From the NCBI RefSeq assembly GCF_007845675.1, contig NZ_VOBR01000009.1:1-64000 (forward strand): DNA of 64,000 bases. Reading direction: 5' to 3'. A program made the translations under genes and the position numbers. Below, piece after piece: positions 20,573 through 28,448 of the stretch. This DNA is from Lentzea tibetensis. Its GTDB lineage: Bacteria; Actinomycetota; Actinomycetes; Mycobacteriales; Pseudonocardiaceae. Position 1 is the first letter of the stretch. Each line of letters begins with the position of its first letter. Below the pieces are notes generated by a model. The model worked only from the letters and a program-made list of their open reading frames with translations. It searched no databases and had not been told where the DNA came from.

Positions 20573-21985
20573 GTGGATCAGTTGGCCGCAGCCGTTCTAC
20601 TGCCCGGTTTCCACGGAACGACCGCCCCCGACTGGTTGCTCCGACGGGTGTCCGACGGCCTCGGTGGCGTCGTCCTGTTCGGCCGCAACGTCGTCGACGA
20701 CGCCCAGGTCACCTCGTTGTGCGCGCAGCTGCGTGAGGCGCGCCCGGACGTGGTGATCGGCATCGACGAGGAGGGTGGCGACGTCACCCGCCTCGACGCG
20801 GGCCGCGGTTCCGAGGTGCCGGGCAACCACGCGCTCGGTGCCGCGGACGACCTGGACCTGACCAGGTCGGTCGCGACGTCGATCGGCGCGCGCCTCGCCG
20901 CGTGCGGGATCTCGCTGAACCTGGCGCCGTCCGCGGACCTGGTGCTGACGCTGGAGGACCCGATCATCGGCGTCCGCTCCTTCGGTTCGGACCCGGTGGC
21001 GGCCGGACGGCACGTCGCGGCGTTCGTCGAGGGCATGCAGACCGTCGGCGTCGCCGCCTGCGCCAAGCACTTCCCCGGCCACGGCGCGTCCACAGTGGAC
21101 TCGCACGAGCAGTTGCCGGTGCTGCCGCGCACGGTCGAGCAGCTGCGCTCGGTCGAGCTGGTGCCGTTCCGCGCGGCGGTCAACGCCGGGGTGCGGTCGA
21201 TCATGACCGGGCACCTCGTCGTGCCCGAGTGGGGTTCCGCGCCGGTCACGCTGAACGCGCGGGCGATCCAGGTGCTGCGCTCGGAGCTGGGCTTCACCGG
21301 CGCGGTGATCACCGACGGGCTGGACATGAAGGCCGTCGGCGGCGACCTCGCCGTCGGTGCCGTGAAGGCGCTGGCGGCCGGTGTCGACGCGCTGTGCCTC
21401 GGCGGCGAGCCGCTGGACGACGACGGCATCCAGTGGCTGATCGACAGCATCGTGGCGGCCGTGAAGTCCGGCGAGCTGTCCGAGGAGCGCCTGGCCCAGG
21501 CCGCGGCGCGCACGCTCGCGCTGGGCACGCCGCCCGCGCGGGTGGACGCGCACGACGCCGAGATCGGCATCGAGGCCGCCCGGCGGGCCCTGCGGGGCTC
21601 GGTGTCGGTCAAGGGTCCGCTGCTGGTCGTCGACCTCGTCGTGTCGCCGTCGATCGCGGTCGGTGACGTGCCCTGGGGTCTCGGCCCCTACCTGCACGAA
21701 CTGCTGCCCGGCACGCAGGTGATCGCGTCTTCTTCGGTCACCGCAGAAGAGGTTGCGGGCGTCGCGGATGGGCGGACCATCGTGGTGGTGACGAGGGATG
21801 CACATCGACATGAACATGCTCGCCAACTGGTAACTTTGTTAACTAATATGAGACTGGACATCGTGCACGTCGAGACCGGCGTGCCGGGTCCCGACCTGGG
21901 CAGCGCGGCCCGCATCGACACCCACGGCGGGTCTCGGGTGAGTCTCCGGGCCGCGGCCGAGCTGATCATGAAAGGCACGACATGA
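20573..21985 (+). CDS. nagZ: GH3 beta-N-acetylhexosaminidase (NagZ-like)
   Basis: A 470-residue glycoside hydrolase family 3 enzyme. The NagZ-specific loop KHFPGHGASTVDSH carries the Asp176/His178 acid-base pair, and Asp248 in VITDGLDMK is the nucleophile. There is no signal peptide, so it works in the cytoplasm on imported chitobiose or muropeptide fragments, as DasD/NagZ does. GTG starts 3 bp after dasC and the stop overlaps the SIS gene. An unusual AT-rich patch lies at about 21825-21855 within the coding region. Confidence 0.9.
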   Translation: MDQLAAAVLLPGFHGTTAPDWLLRRVSDGLGGVVLFGRNVVDDAQVTSLCAQLREARPDVVIGIDEEGGDVTRLDAGRGSEVPGNHALGAADDLDLTRSVATSIGARLAACGISLNLAPSADLVLTLEDPIIGVRSFGSDPVAAGRHVAAFVEGMQTVGVAACAKHFPGHGASTVDSHEQLPVLPRTVEQLRSVELVPFRAAVNAGVRSIMTGHLVVPEWGSAPVTLNARAIQVLRSELGFTGAVITDGLDMKAVGGDLAVGAVKALAAGVDALCLGGEPLDDDGIQWLIDSIVAAVKSGELSEERLAQAAARTLALGTPPARVDAHDAEIGIEAARRALRGSVSVKGPLLVVDLVVSPSIAVGDVPWGLGPYLHELLPGTQVIASSSVTAEEVAGVADGRTIVVVTRDAHRHEHARQLVTLLTNMRLDIVHVETGVPGPDLGSAARIDTHGGSRVSLRAAAELIMKGTT

Positions 21986-23019
21986 CCGCCCCACAGCCTG
22001 GTCAGCACATGGCCAAGGAGATCGCCGAGCAGCCCGCCGTCTTCGCCGACCTCTACAACCGCCGCGCCGAGTTCGCGGCGATCGCGCAGACCATCAGGGA
22101 GCGCTCGCCGCGCTTCGTGCTGTTCGCCGCGCGCGGTTCGTCCGACCACGCCGCGATCTACGCGAAGTACCTGACCGAGGTGCTGCTGCAGCTGCCCGCC
22201 GGTCTGGTGTCGGCCTCGACGACCACGCTCTACGGCGCCGAGCCCGACCTGCGCGACGTGCTGCTGGTGACCGTGTCGCAGTCCGGTGGTTCGCCGGACC
22301 TGCTGGAGGTCACGGCCTCCGCACGCCGCCGCGGCGCGCTGACCGTCGCAGTCACCAACACGGCGACCTCGCCGATCAACGCGGCCGCCGAGCTGTCGGT
22401 GGACGTCGGCGCGGGCGTCGAGCACGCCGTCGCGGCCACCAAGACGTACTCGGCGACCCTGCTGGCGCTGTACCTGCTCGTCGACGCGGCGCGCGGCGGC
22501 GACGGCTCGGCAGCGGCCTCGCTGGGTGAGCTGGCCTCGGCCGCGCTGGAGGCGCCGGGCATCTCCGAGGTCGTCGGCCGGTACCGGTTCGTGGACCGGG
22601 TGCTGACGACCGGCCGCGGCTTCTCCTACCCGACCGCTCTCGAGGCTTCGCTGAAGCTGGCGGAGACGTCGTACCTGGCGGCGCGGGCGTACAGCGGGGC
22701 CGACCTGCTGCACGGCCCGGTCGCGGCCGTGGACGCCGAGACGGCCGTGCTCGCAGTGACGTCGTCCGGCAAGGGCGGCGACGCGTTGCGCGACGTGCTG
22801 GAGGCTGTGCACCAGCGCGGTGCCGACGTCACCGCGGTCGGGTCGGCGGCGGACAAGGTCGCGGCGGCGCACCGGATTCTCGTGCCGGAGACGGCCGAGG
22901 AGGTCGCGCCGATCCTCGAGATCCTGCCGATTCAGCGGCTGGCTCACGGGCTGGCGCTGGCGCGCGGTGGCGACCCGGACAACCCGCGCGGCCTGAACAA
23001 GGTCACGCGCACGCTCTAG
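21982..23019 (+). CDS. SIS-domain sugar-phosphate isomerase/deaminase
   Basis: A 345-residue protein with two SIS domains, the architecture of the isomerase half of GlmS and of NagB2/GlmD-type glucosamine-6-phosphate deaminases. Phosphosugar-binding motifs are AARGSSDHAA, VSQSGGSPD and YPTALEASLKLAE with HGPVA. No glutaminase domain is present, so it should not use glutamine. Its place behind nagZ and beside nagA points to conversion of GlcN-6-P to fructose-6-P with ammonia release. ATG overlaps the nagZ stop by 4 bp. Confidence 0.88.
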   Translation: MTAPQPGQHMAKEIAEQPAVFADLYNRRAEFAAIAQTIRERSPRFVLFAARGSSDHAAIYAKYLTEVLLQLPAGLVSASTTTLYGAEPDLRDVLLVTVSQSGGSPDLLEVTASARRRGALTVAVTNTATSPINAAAELSVDVGAGVEHAVAATKTYSATLLALYLLVDAARGGDGSAAASLGELASAALEAPGISEVVGRYRFVDRVLTTGRGFSYPTALEASLKLAETSYLAARAYSGADLLHGPVAAVDAETAVLAVTSSGKGGDALRDVLEAVHQRGADVTAVGSAADKVAAAHRILVPETAEEVAPILEILPIQRLAHGLALARGGDPDNPRGLNKVTRTL

Positions 23020-23032
23020 TCAAGTGCCGGTA

Positions 23033-23074
23033 GGGCCACCCTTGCGGACTCAGATCCGCGAGGGTGGCCCTTTT
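23033..23074. terminator. Bidirectional terminator between das operon and nagA
   Basis: GGGCCACCCT (23033-23042) pairs with AGGGTGGCCC (23061-23070), with an inner GCGGA/TCCGC stem and a TTTT run after it. It serves the two convergent units. Confidence 0.9.
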
Positions 23075-23081
23075 CGGTTTG

Positions 23082-24275
23082 CTACTGACCTGCGGTGGCG
23101 TACCCCGCCGCAGGCACGGGCAACGCCGGGTTCGCGGCGTCGTAGACGACGTTGCCGTCCACCCACACCTTCCGCGGCCGCAGCTGGTCGTCCCACCACA
23201 CGAGGTCCGCGACGGCACCGGGCGCGAGACGCCCGAGCCCGGACTCACCGATCACCTCGGCGGGCACGATCGTCGCTGAAGCGAGGGCATCCGCGACGGG
23301 CACGCCGACCGAAACGATGTTGCGCACGGCGCGGTCCAGCGTCAGAGCGGACCCCGCGATGGTTCCTTCGGGCGAGCGCGGCACACCGTCCTCGGTGAGC
23401 ACGACGTCGGCACCGCCGAGCTGGTACCGCCCGGGCGGCATCCCAGCGGCGGCAACGGCATCGGTCACCAACGCAACACGAGCACCGGCCGCGTTGAACA
23501 CCAGACGGCACACGTCGGGACCGACGTGTGCGAGGTCGGCGATCAGGCCGAGCGTGAACCGGTCGTCCACCAGCGCGACACCGGGAACGCCGGGTTCGCG
23601 GTGTCCCAGCGGGCGCTGGGCGTTGAACAGGTGCGTCACCATGCGGGCACCGGCGTCGGCCGCGGCACGGGTCTGCTCACCGGTCGCGTCGGAATGTCCG
23701 ACCGCGACGAGCACACCGGCCGAAACCAGCCGCCTGATCGCCTCCATGCCGCCTGGCTGTTCGGGCGCGAGCGTCACCATCCGCAGCGCGCCCTTGAGTT
23801 CCAGCAACGAGGAGATCTCCGCGGGGCCCGGTGCCACCATCAGCGACGGGTCGTGCACGCCAGCCCGTTTCGGTGACAGGAACGGGCCCTCGAGGTGCAC
23901 GCCCAGTGGAAGAGCACCGCAACCCGGTGGCAGCGCCGCGGAAGCGGCCAGCACGGCGCGGGCCTGGCGCAGCGCGATCGGCACGGGCGCGGTGATGAGC
24001 GTCGGCAGGAACCGGGTGACACCGGTCGAAGGCAGTGCTCCCGCAACCGCACGCATGCCGTCCTCGTCGACCTCGGCGAAGTCGACGCCGACGGCGCCGT
24101 TCACCTGCACGTCCACGAGTCCGGGTGTGAGCAGACCGTCGGTCAGGACCTCGGCGCCCGCCGGGGGCTTGCCGGTGATCACTTCGACGATGCGACCGTC
24201 TCTGATCCGCACCGAGGCAGGACCGACGATCGTGCGACCGAGCAGCGCCTGCGGAGCTGCGACAACGGCGTCCAA
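23082..24275 (-). CDS. nagA: N-acetylglucosamine-6-phosphate deacetylase NagA
   Basis: A 397-residue amidohydrolase that deacetylates GlcNAc-6-P. Key parts are the N-terminal metal-region LVDVQVNGAVGVDF, HLEGPFLSP with metal-binding Glu, GHSDATGEQ, THLFNAQRP, and LVTDAVAAAG with the catalytic Asp. TTG at 24275 is chosen because AGGGAGG lies about 5 nt upstream and the dre site (24288-24303) would otherwise be coding. It acts upstream of the SIS-domain enzyme in GlcNAc use. Confidence 0.93.
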   Translation of the reverse strand: MDAVVAAPQALLGRTIVGPASVRIRDGRIVEVITGKPPAGAEVLTDGLLTPGLVDVQVNGAVGVDFAEVDEDGMRAVAGALPSTGVTRFLPTLITAPVPIALRQARAVLAASAALPPGCGALPLGVHLEGPFLSPKRAGVHDPSLMVAPGPAEISSLLELKGALRMVTLAPEQPGGMEAIRRLVSAGVLVAVGHSDATGEQTRAAADAGARMVTHLFNAQRPLGHREPGVPGVALVDDRFTLGLIADLAHVGPDVCRLVFNAAGARVALVTDAVAAAGMPPGRYQLGGADVVLTEDGVPRSPEGTIAGSALTLDRAVRNIVSVGVPVADALASATIVPAEVIGESGLGRLAPGAVADLVWWDDQLRPRKVWVDGNVVYDAANPALPVPAAGYATAGQ

Positions 24276-24287
24276 GATCCCTCCCTG

Positions 24288-24303
24288 AATGGTCCAGACC
24301 ATT
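24288..24303. promoter_or_regulatory. dre operator upstream of nagA
   Basis: AATGGTCCAGACCATT is an almost perfect palindrome (one central mismatch pair) that matches the DasR pattern TGGTC-n2-GACCA. It ends 12 bp before the TTG start of nagA, so repressor would cover the promoter or the leader. Confidence 0.85.
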
Positions 24304-24432
24304 ATGGCGACAACACGGGTCCGCGTCACCTGCTCGTTAGAAGATAACTGATCCGTGAAATAATTAGTGATTCGTCGTCACGTGACGCGTCGCGTAACGA
24401 CAGGCGAACACCCGTGACGCATACTGTGGGCC

Positions 24433-24447
24433 AGACATCCGAGGTCT
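24433..24447. promoter_or_regulatory. Palindrome upstream of the FadR-type regulator
   Basis: AGACATCCGAGGTCT is an imperfect 15-bp palindrome 20 bp before the regulator start. It agrees at 11 of 15 positions, with the same centre, with ATACATCGGATGTAT in front of the fucose operon. Autoregulation and control of that operon are inferred. Confidence 0.45.
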
Positions 24448-24467
24448 AGTGACGAGTTGAGGGTGCC

Positions 24468-25142
24468 GTGGCGGTAACTGACGACGCGATCCTGCGCGTC
24501 AAGGAGATGATCGTCTCCGGGGAGCTCAAGCCCGGCGACCGCCTGCCCAGGGAGGCTGACCTGGCAGAACGCCTCGGGCTGTCGCGCAACTCGCTGCGCG
24601 AGGCGGTCAAGGCGCTGTCACTCGTCCGAGTGCTCGACGTGCGCCAGGGCGACGGCACGTACGTGTCCAGCCTGCGTGCGGACGACCTGCTCGGGGCGTT
24701 GAGCTTCGTGCTCGACCTGCACCGCGGCGAGGACTCCGTGCTGGAGGTCCTGCAGGTCAGGCGCATCCTCGAACCCGCGGCCGCCGCGATGGCCGCCCAG
24801 CGCATCGACGCCGAGGAAGTCCTCCGACTGCGCGCGCTGTGCGACGCCGCCGAGTCCGCGAAGTCCGTCGAGGAGCTGGTCGAGCACGACCTGGACTTCC
24901 ACCGCGCCATCGCGCAGTGCTCCGGCAACGCCTACCTCGCCCAGTTGCTGGACACGCTGGCCGGGCCGACCGTCCGCGTGCGCATCTGGCGCGGCATCAC
25001 CCAGTCCAACGCCGTCGACCGCACGGTCGCCGAGCACCGCGCGATCGTGGACGCGCTGGCCGCGCACCAGCCCGAGCTGGCGAGGAGCTGGTCGACGGTG
25101 CACGTCGCCGGCGTCGAGCAGTGGTTGTCAGACCTGGCGTAG
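24468..25142 (+). CDS. FadR-type GntR regulator (FCD domain)
   Basis: A 224-residue regulator. The winged helix reads LPREADLAERLGLSRNSLREAVKALSLVRVLDVRQGDGTYV, and the all-helical FCD domain has the metal-ligand pattern DLDFH...H...H (HDLDFHRAIAQ, VAEHRAIVDAL). Such regulators respond to organic or sugar acids. It stands between nagA and a LysR gene with no obvious partner; a shared palindrome suggests the fucose operon 11 kb away as target. GTG start at 24468. Confidence 0.88.
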   Translation: MAVTDDAILRVKEMIVSGELKPGDRLPREADLAERLGLSRNSLREAVKALSLVRVLDVRQGDGTYVSSLRADDLLGALSFVLDLHRGEDSVLEVLQVRRILEPAAAAMAAQRIDAEEVLRLRALCDAAESAKSVEELVEHDLDFHRAIAQCSGNAYLAQLLDTLAGPTVRVRIWRGITQSNAVDRTVAEHRAIVDALAAHQPELARSWSTVHVAGVEQWLSDLA

Positions 25143-26009
25143 CTGGTCCAGCACCACCTGAACGGCCGGTTTCCCGTCCGCGCGGTGCCGCACCACAGCG
25201 GACACCGTGCGGTAGATCGGCTGCTTCATCGGCCGCAGCGCCACACCGGGACGCCGCGCCAGCGACGGCACCAGCGCCAGCCCCAGCCCGGCTTCCACGA
25301 GCCCGCACATGACGCCGAAGTCGTCGCAGTACGCCTGCGCGCGCGGCACGAAACCCGCTGCGCCACAAGCACGTTGCGCCAGCTCGTGACACGACGCGTC
25401 GGTGCGCGGCATGATCCACGGCCGGTCCGCGAGCACCGCCAGGTCGACGAAGTCCTGCTGCACCAAGGGATCGTTCATCGGCAGCGCGACGCACACCTGC
25501 TCGGTCAGCAGCTCGTGCGACTCGCACGACACGGGCACGTCGCGCGGCATGATGTTGTAGGCGTGCACGATCGCGATGTCGATCTCGCCGCGCCGCAACG
25601 CCGGCAGGCTCGCCTCCGGCTCCATCTCGTGCACCAGCAGCTCGACGTCGTCGCCGTGCGCGGCCCGCAGCGACCGGATCGCCCGCGGCAGCAGTGACGA
25701 CGCCGCGCTGACGAACGCACCCAGCCGCACCGCGCCGGACACCCGCGTGCGCAACCCCGCCAGATCGGCCTCCGCGGCGGCGAGCTGGTCGAGCACGAGC
25801 TGCGTGTGCGCGGCGAGCACCTGCCCGGCGCGGGTCAGCGCGAGCCGCCGCCCGTCCCGTTCGACCAGCGCGACACCCGCCTCCCGCTCCAGCGCCGCGA
25901 GCTGCTGCGACACCGCCGGTGAGGTCACGTGCAGCGCCTCCGCGGCGGCCGTGACCGTGCCGTGGACCGACAACGCGTGCAGCAGGCGCAACCTGCGAAC
26001 ATCCAACAC
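25128..26009 (-). CDS. LysR family regulator
   Basis: A 293-residue LysR protein: N-terminal helix-turn-helix (GTVTAAAEALHVTSPAVSQQLAALEREAG) and a periplasmic-binding-like effector domain. It is divergent from the dapA-like gene with a 71-bp gap holding a palindrome, the classic LysR arrangement, so it probably activates that gene. Its 3' end overlaps the convergent FadR-type gene by 15 bp. GTG start. Confidence 0.9.
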   Translation of the reverse strand: MLDVRRLRLLHALSVHGTVTAAAEALHVTSPAVSQQLAALEREAGVALVERDGRRLALTRAGQVLAAHTQLVLDQLAAAEADLAGLRTRVSGAVRLGAFVSAASSLLPRAIRSLRAAHGDDVELLVHEMEPEASLPALRRGEIDIAIVHAYNIMPRDVPVSCESHELLTEQVCVALPMNDPLVQQDFVDLAVLADRPWIMPRTDASCHELAQRACGAAGFVPRAQAYCDDFGVMCGLVEAGLGLALVPSLARRPGVALRPMKQPIYRTVSAVVRHRADGKPAVQVVLDQLRQV

Positions 26010-26035
26010 AAAGCTCAGCTTAACAATCAGGGCAG

Positions 26036-26053
26036 AAGTTCTAACTGGAACTT
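26036..26053. promoter_or_regulatory. Candidate LysR operator
   Basis: AAGTTCTAACTGGAACTT has perfect 6-bp arms and a 6-bp spacer. It lies in the LysR/dapA divergent gap, 27 bp from each start. Confidence 0.5.
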
Positions 26054-26080
26054 TGCATTCAACAGGACGACCCTGGAGTC

Positions 26081-26938
26081 ATGTTCGGACGAGTGCTTGT
26101 CGCGATGATCACCCCCTTCCACGAGAACGGCGACGTCGACCTCGACGGCGCGCAGGAGCTGGCCGCGCACCTGGTCGACGAGGGCGGTTGCGACGGACTC
26201 GTGCTCAACGGCACCACCGGCGAGGCGCCCACCACCACCGACGCCGAGAAGGAGTCGGTGATCCGCGCGGTGGCCGAGGCCGTCGGCGACCGCGCACACC
26301 TCCTCGCGGGCGTCGGCACGAACTCGACCCGCCACACGGTCGAGCTGGCGCGGCAGGCCGAGAAGGCGGGCGCGAACGGGCTGCTGGTCGTCACGCCGTA
26401 CTACAGCCGCCCGACGCAGGAAGGCGTCGAGAACCACTTCCGCGCCACCGCGGACGCCACCGGGCTTCCCGTTGTGCTGTACGACATCCCCGGCCGCACC
26501 GCGACGCCGATCGAGACGGAGACCCTGCTGCGCCTGGCCGCGCACGAGCAGGTCGTGGGCGTGAAGGACTGCAAGGTCGACCTGCTGGCGAGCGCACGTG
26601 TGATCGCCGAGACCGGCCTGCTCTTCTACTCCGGCAACGACGAACTGACGCTCCCGCTGTACTCGATCGGCGGCGCGGGCGTGATCAGCACCGTCGGTCA
26701 CGTGGTGGGCAACGAGATCCGCGCCATGCTCGACGCGTTCGACAAGGGCGACAACGCCGAAGCCCTGCGTCTGCACCAGCAGCTGCTCCCCACGATCACC
26801 GCGATCATGACCCGCGAGCCGGGCGTGGTCGCGACGAAGGCCGCGCTGCGCCTGCGGAACCTGCCCGCGGGCCCGGTGCGCGCACCGCTCGCCGAGGCCA
26901 CGCCCGGCCTCGTGGAGGAGCTCCGTCAGCTCCGGTAG
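26081..26938 (+). CDS. dapA: Dihydrodipicolinate synthase family protein
   Basis: A 285-residue class I aldolase with all DapA hallmarks: GTTGE (44-48), Tyr108 in PYYSRP, Tyr134 in YDIPGR and the Schiff-base Lys162 in VGVKD. Arg139 is also present. The likely reaction is pyruvate plus aspartate semialdehyde to hydroxytetrahydrodipicolinate for lysine and diaminopimelate. A second possibility, given the sugar-acid neighbours and a dedicated LysR regulator, is a catabolic 2-keto acid aldolase; the conserved residues favour DapA. Overlaps the convergent gene by 13 bp. Confidence 0.85.
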   Translation: MFGRVLVAMITPFHENGDVDLDGAQELAAHLVDEGGCDGLVLNGTTGEAPTTTDAEKESVIRAVAEAVGDRAHLLAGVGTNSTRHTVELARQAEKAGANGLLVVTPYYSRPTQEGVENHFRATADATGLPVVLYDIPGRTATPIETETLLRLAAHEQVVGVKDCKVDLLASARVIAETGLLFYSGNDELTLPLYSIGGAGVISTVGHVVGNEIRAMLDAFDKGDNAEALRLHQQLLPTITAIMTREPGVVATKAALRLRNLPAGPVRAPLAEATPGLVEELRQLR

Positions 26939-27483
26939 AAGTGGAACGGGCAGGTCGCGCCGCCGCGCGCGAGCGTGGTCGGCCTGCTGAACGTGAAGCC
27001 GTGGCGGTCGGGGTCGATGGCCCCGATCCAGGCGGCGTCGAACTCGCAGAACACCGGGCCCAGCTCCGGAACGTCGTTGGCGCGCAACAGGTCCCAGTAG
27101 AAGCAGCGGTGCACGTCGACGAGGTAGCTGCGCCCGTCGTCGGCTGACCGGACGAACGTGAAGTCCGCCCCGAAGTAGTTGTCCTCGCGGTCCTTCGACG
27201 TGTCCACCATCGCGGTGAACGGGTCGTCGGCCGAGTCCAGCATCTCCCGCGTGCCGTCGTGCACGAAGGGCCGGATCGGTTCGTGGAACGCCGCCGCGAC
27301 CCGGCGCAACGCCTCGTCGCGCGGCACGGAGCGCAGCAGCACCTGGTAGCCGGCGATCACGGTGGCGGTCAGCCGCAGGTGCGGGCTGTCGCCACCGTGC
27401 GCCGCGATGATCTCCTCGGCGCGCTCGGCGACATCGGGAACGCCCAGGTGGGCGAGGAAGAATGAGATGAGCTGATCGTTCAT
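26926..27483 (-). CDS. L-2-amino-thiazoline-4-carboxylate hydrolase-like protein
   Basis: A 185-residue protein resembling the ATC hydrolase family, which opens thiazoline carboxylate on the way to cysteine. The family-like conserved C-terminal elements are DVHRCFYWDL, FCEFDAAWI and GATCPFHFYR, with possible catalytic Cys and His residues. ATG at 27483 is preceded by AAGGA and by a large leader inverted repeat. It follows the fucose operon by 91 bp on the same strand but has no obvious role in it. Confidence 0.7.
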   Translation of the reverse strand: MNDQLISFFLAHLGVPDVAERAEEIIAAHGGDSPHLRLTATVIAGYQVLLRSVPRDEALRRVAAAFHEPIRPFVHDGTREMLDSADDPFTAMVDTSKDREDNYFGADFTFVRSADDGRSYLVDVHRCFYWDLLRANDVPELGPVFCEFDAAWIGAIDPDRHGFTFSRPTTLARGGATCPFHFYRS

Positions 27484-27484
27484 T

Positions 27485-27546
27485 TGGTTGGAGTCCTTAG
27501 GTGTCCGTACCCGCGCATGCGCGGGACGGCCAGCACGCTCCAACCA
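27485..27546 (-). promoter_or_regulatory. Nested leader hairpin before the ATC hydrolase-like gene
   Basis: Outer arms TGGTTGGAG (27485-27493) and CTCCAACCA (27538-27546) enclose a perfect 16-bp palindrome CCCGCGCATGCGCGGG (27510-27525). In the minus-strand transcript the outer arm would end 1 nt before the ATG and cover the ribosome-binding region. It could be a terminator of the fucose operon, or a translational switch. Confidence 0.45.
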
Positions 27547-27574
27547 CCAACCTGGCGCTGACCAGGGTTTGTCC

Positions 27575-28414
27575 TTACGAGTTCAGACCGTACACCCGTG
27601 TCGCGGTGCCGGAGAAGATCTCGTCGCGCTCCGCGGCCGACAGCTCGGCCGTCAACGTCGAGGCGGCGTCCACGACCTCGCCGTAGGAAGCGGCCAGCAG
27701 GCACACCGGCCAGTCCGAGCCGAACATCAGCCGCGACGGCCCGAACGCGTCGAGCACGACCTCGAAGTACGGCCGCAGGTCATCGACCTTCCACGACGCC
27801 CAGTCCGCCTCGGTGACGAGCCCGGACAGCTTGCACGTCACGTTCTCGTGCTCCGCCAGCGAACGCACCAGCTCCGCCCACTCGTCGACGGCCCCGGACG
27901 CGATCGGTGGCTTCGAGCAGTGGTCCAGCACGAACTGAACGTTGGGCAACGCGGCGACGGTGCGCCGCGCGGCGGGCAGCTGGTGCGGCAACGTCAACAG
28001 CTCGTACACCAGCCCGGCCGCGCCGACCTGCGCCAGCCCGCGCCACACGTCCCTGCGGCACAACCACTCCGGGTCGGCCTCGCCCTGCACCTGGTGCCGG
28101 ATCCCGCGCAGCCACTCACCACCGCGTTCGGACCTCAGCCCGGCCAGCGCGTCACCGATCGCGGGCGACGTCAGGTCCGTCCACCCCACGACCGCGCCGA
28201 CCAGCGGCGAATCCGCGGCCACCGCGAGGAACTCCGGTGTCTCCTCCGGCACGCACACGGTCTGCACCAGCACTGACGCCGACACGCCTTCAGCAGCGGA
28301 AGCGAGGTCCGACACGTCGAAGCTGCGCCGGATCACCCCCATCGGCGGGTCGGTGATCCAGTCCTGATCGCGAACCGAGAGATCCCACAGGTGGTGATGC
28401 GCATCGACGATCAT
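27575..28414 (-). CDS. Amidohydrolase, probable L-fuconolactonase
   Basis: A 279-residue cog3618-type amidohydrolase. The metal/catalytic motifs are VDAHHHLWD at the N-terminus, FVLDHCSKPP, and FGSDWPV with the catalytic Asp near the end. Members open sugar lactones; next to an aldose dehydrogenase and an L-fuconate dehydratase-like gene the likely substrate is L-fucono-1,4-lactone. ATG at 28414 follows GCGGAGG. Last gene of the coupled pathway operon. Confidence 0.88.
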   Translation of the reverse strand: MIVDAHHHLWDLSVRDQDWITDPPMGVIRRSFDVSDLASAAEGVSASVLVQTVCVPEETPEFLAVAADSPLVGAVVGWTDLTSPAIGDALAGLRSERGGEWLRGIRHQVQGEADPEWLCRRDVWRGLAQVGAAGLVYELLTLPHQLPAARRTVAALPNVQFVLDHCSKPPIASGAVDEWAELVRSLAEHENVTCKLSGLVTEADWASWKVDDLRPYFEVVLDAFGPSRLMFGSDWPVCLLAASYGEVVDAASTLTAELSAAERDEIFSGTATRVYGLNS

Positions 28415-28448
28415 GGTGCCTCCGCTGAGAAAATCACGTCGCCGCGGA

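Noticed and set aside
26656-26672. A second GATCGGCGGC sequence resembling the hairpin loop
   Set aside because: It codes for SIGGAG in the dapA-like gene and lacks complementary flanks.
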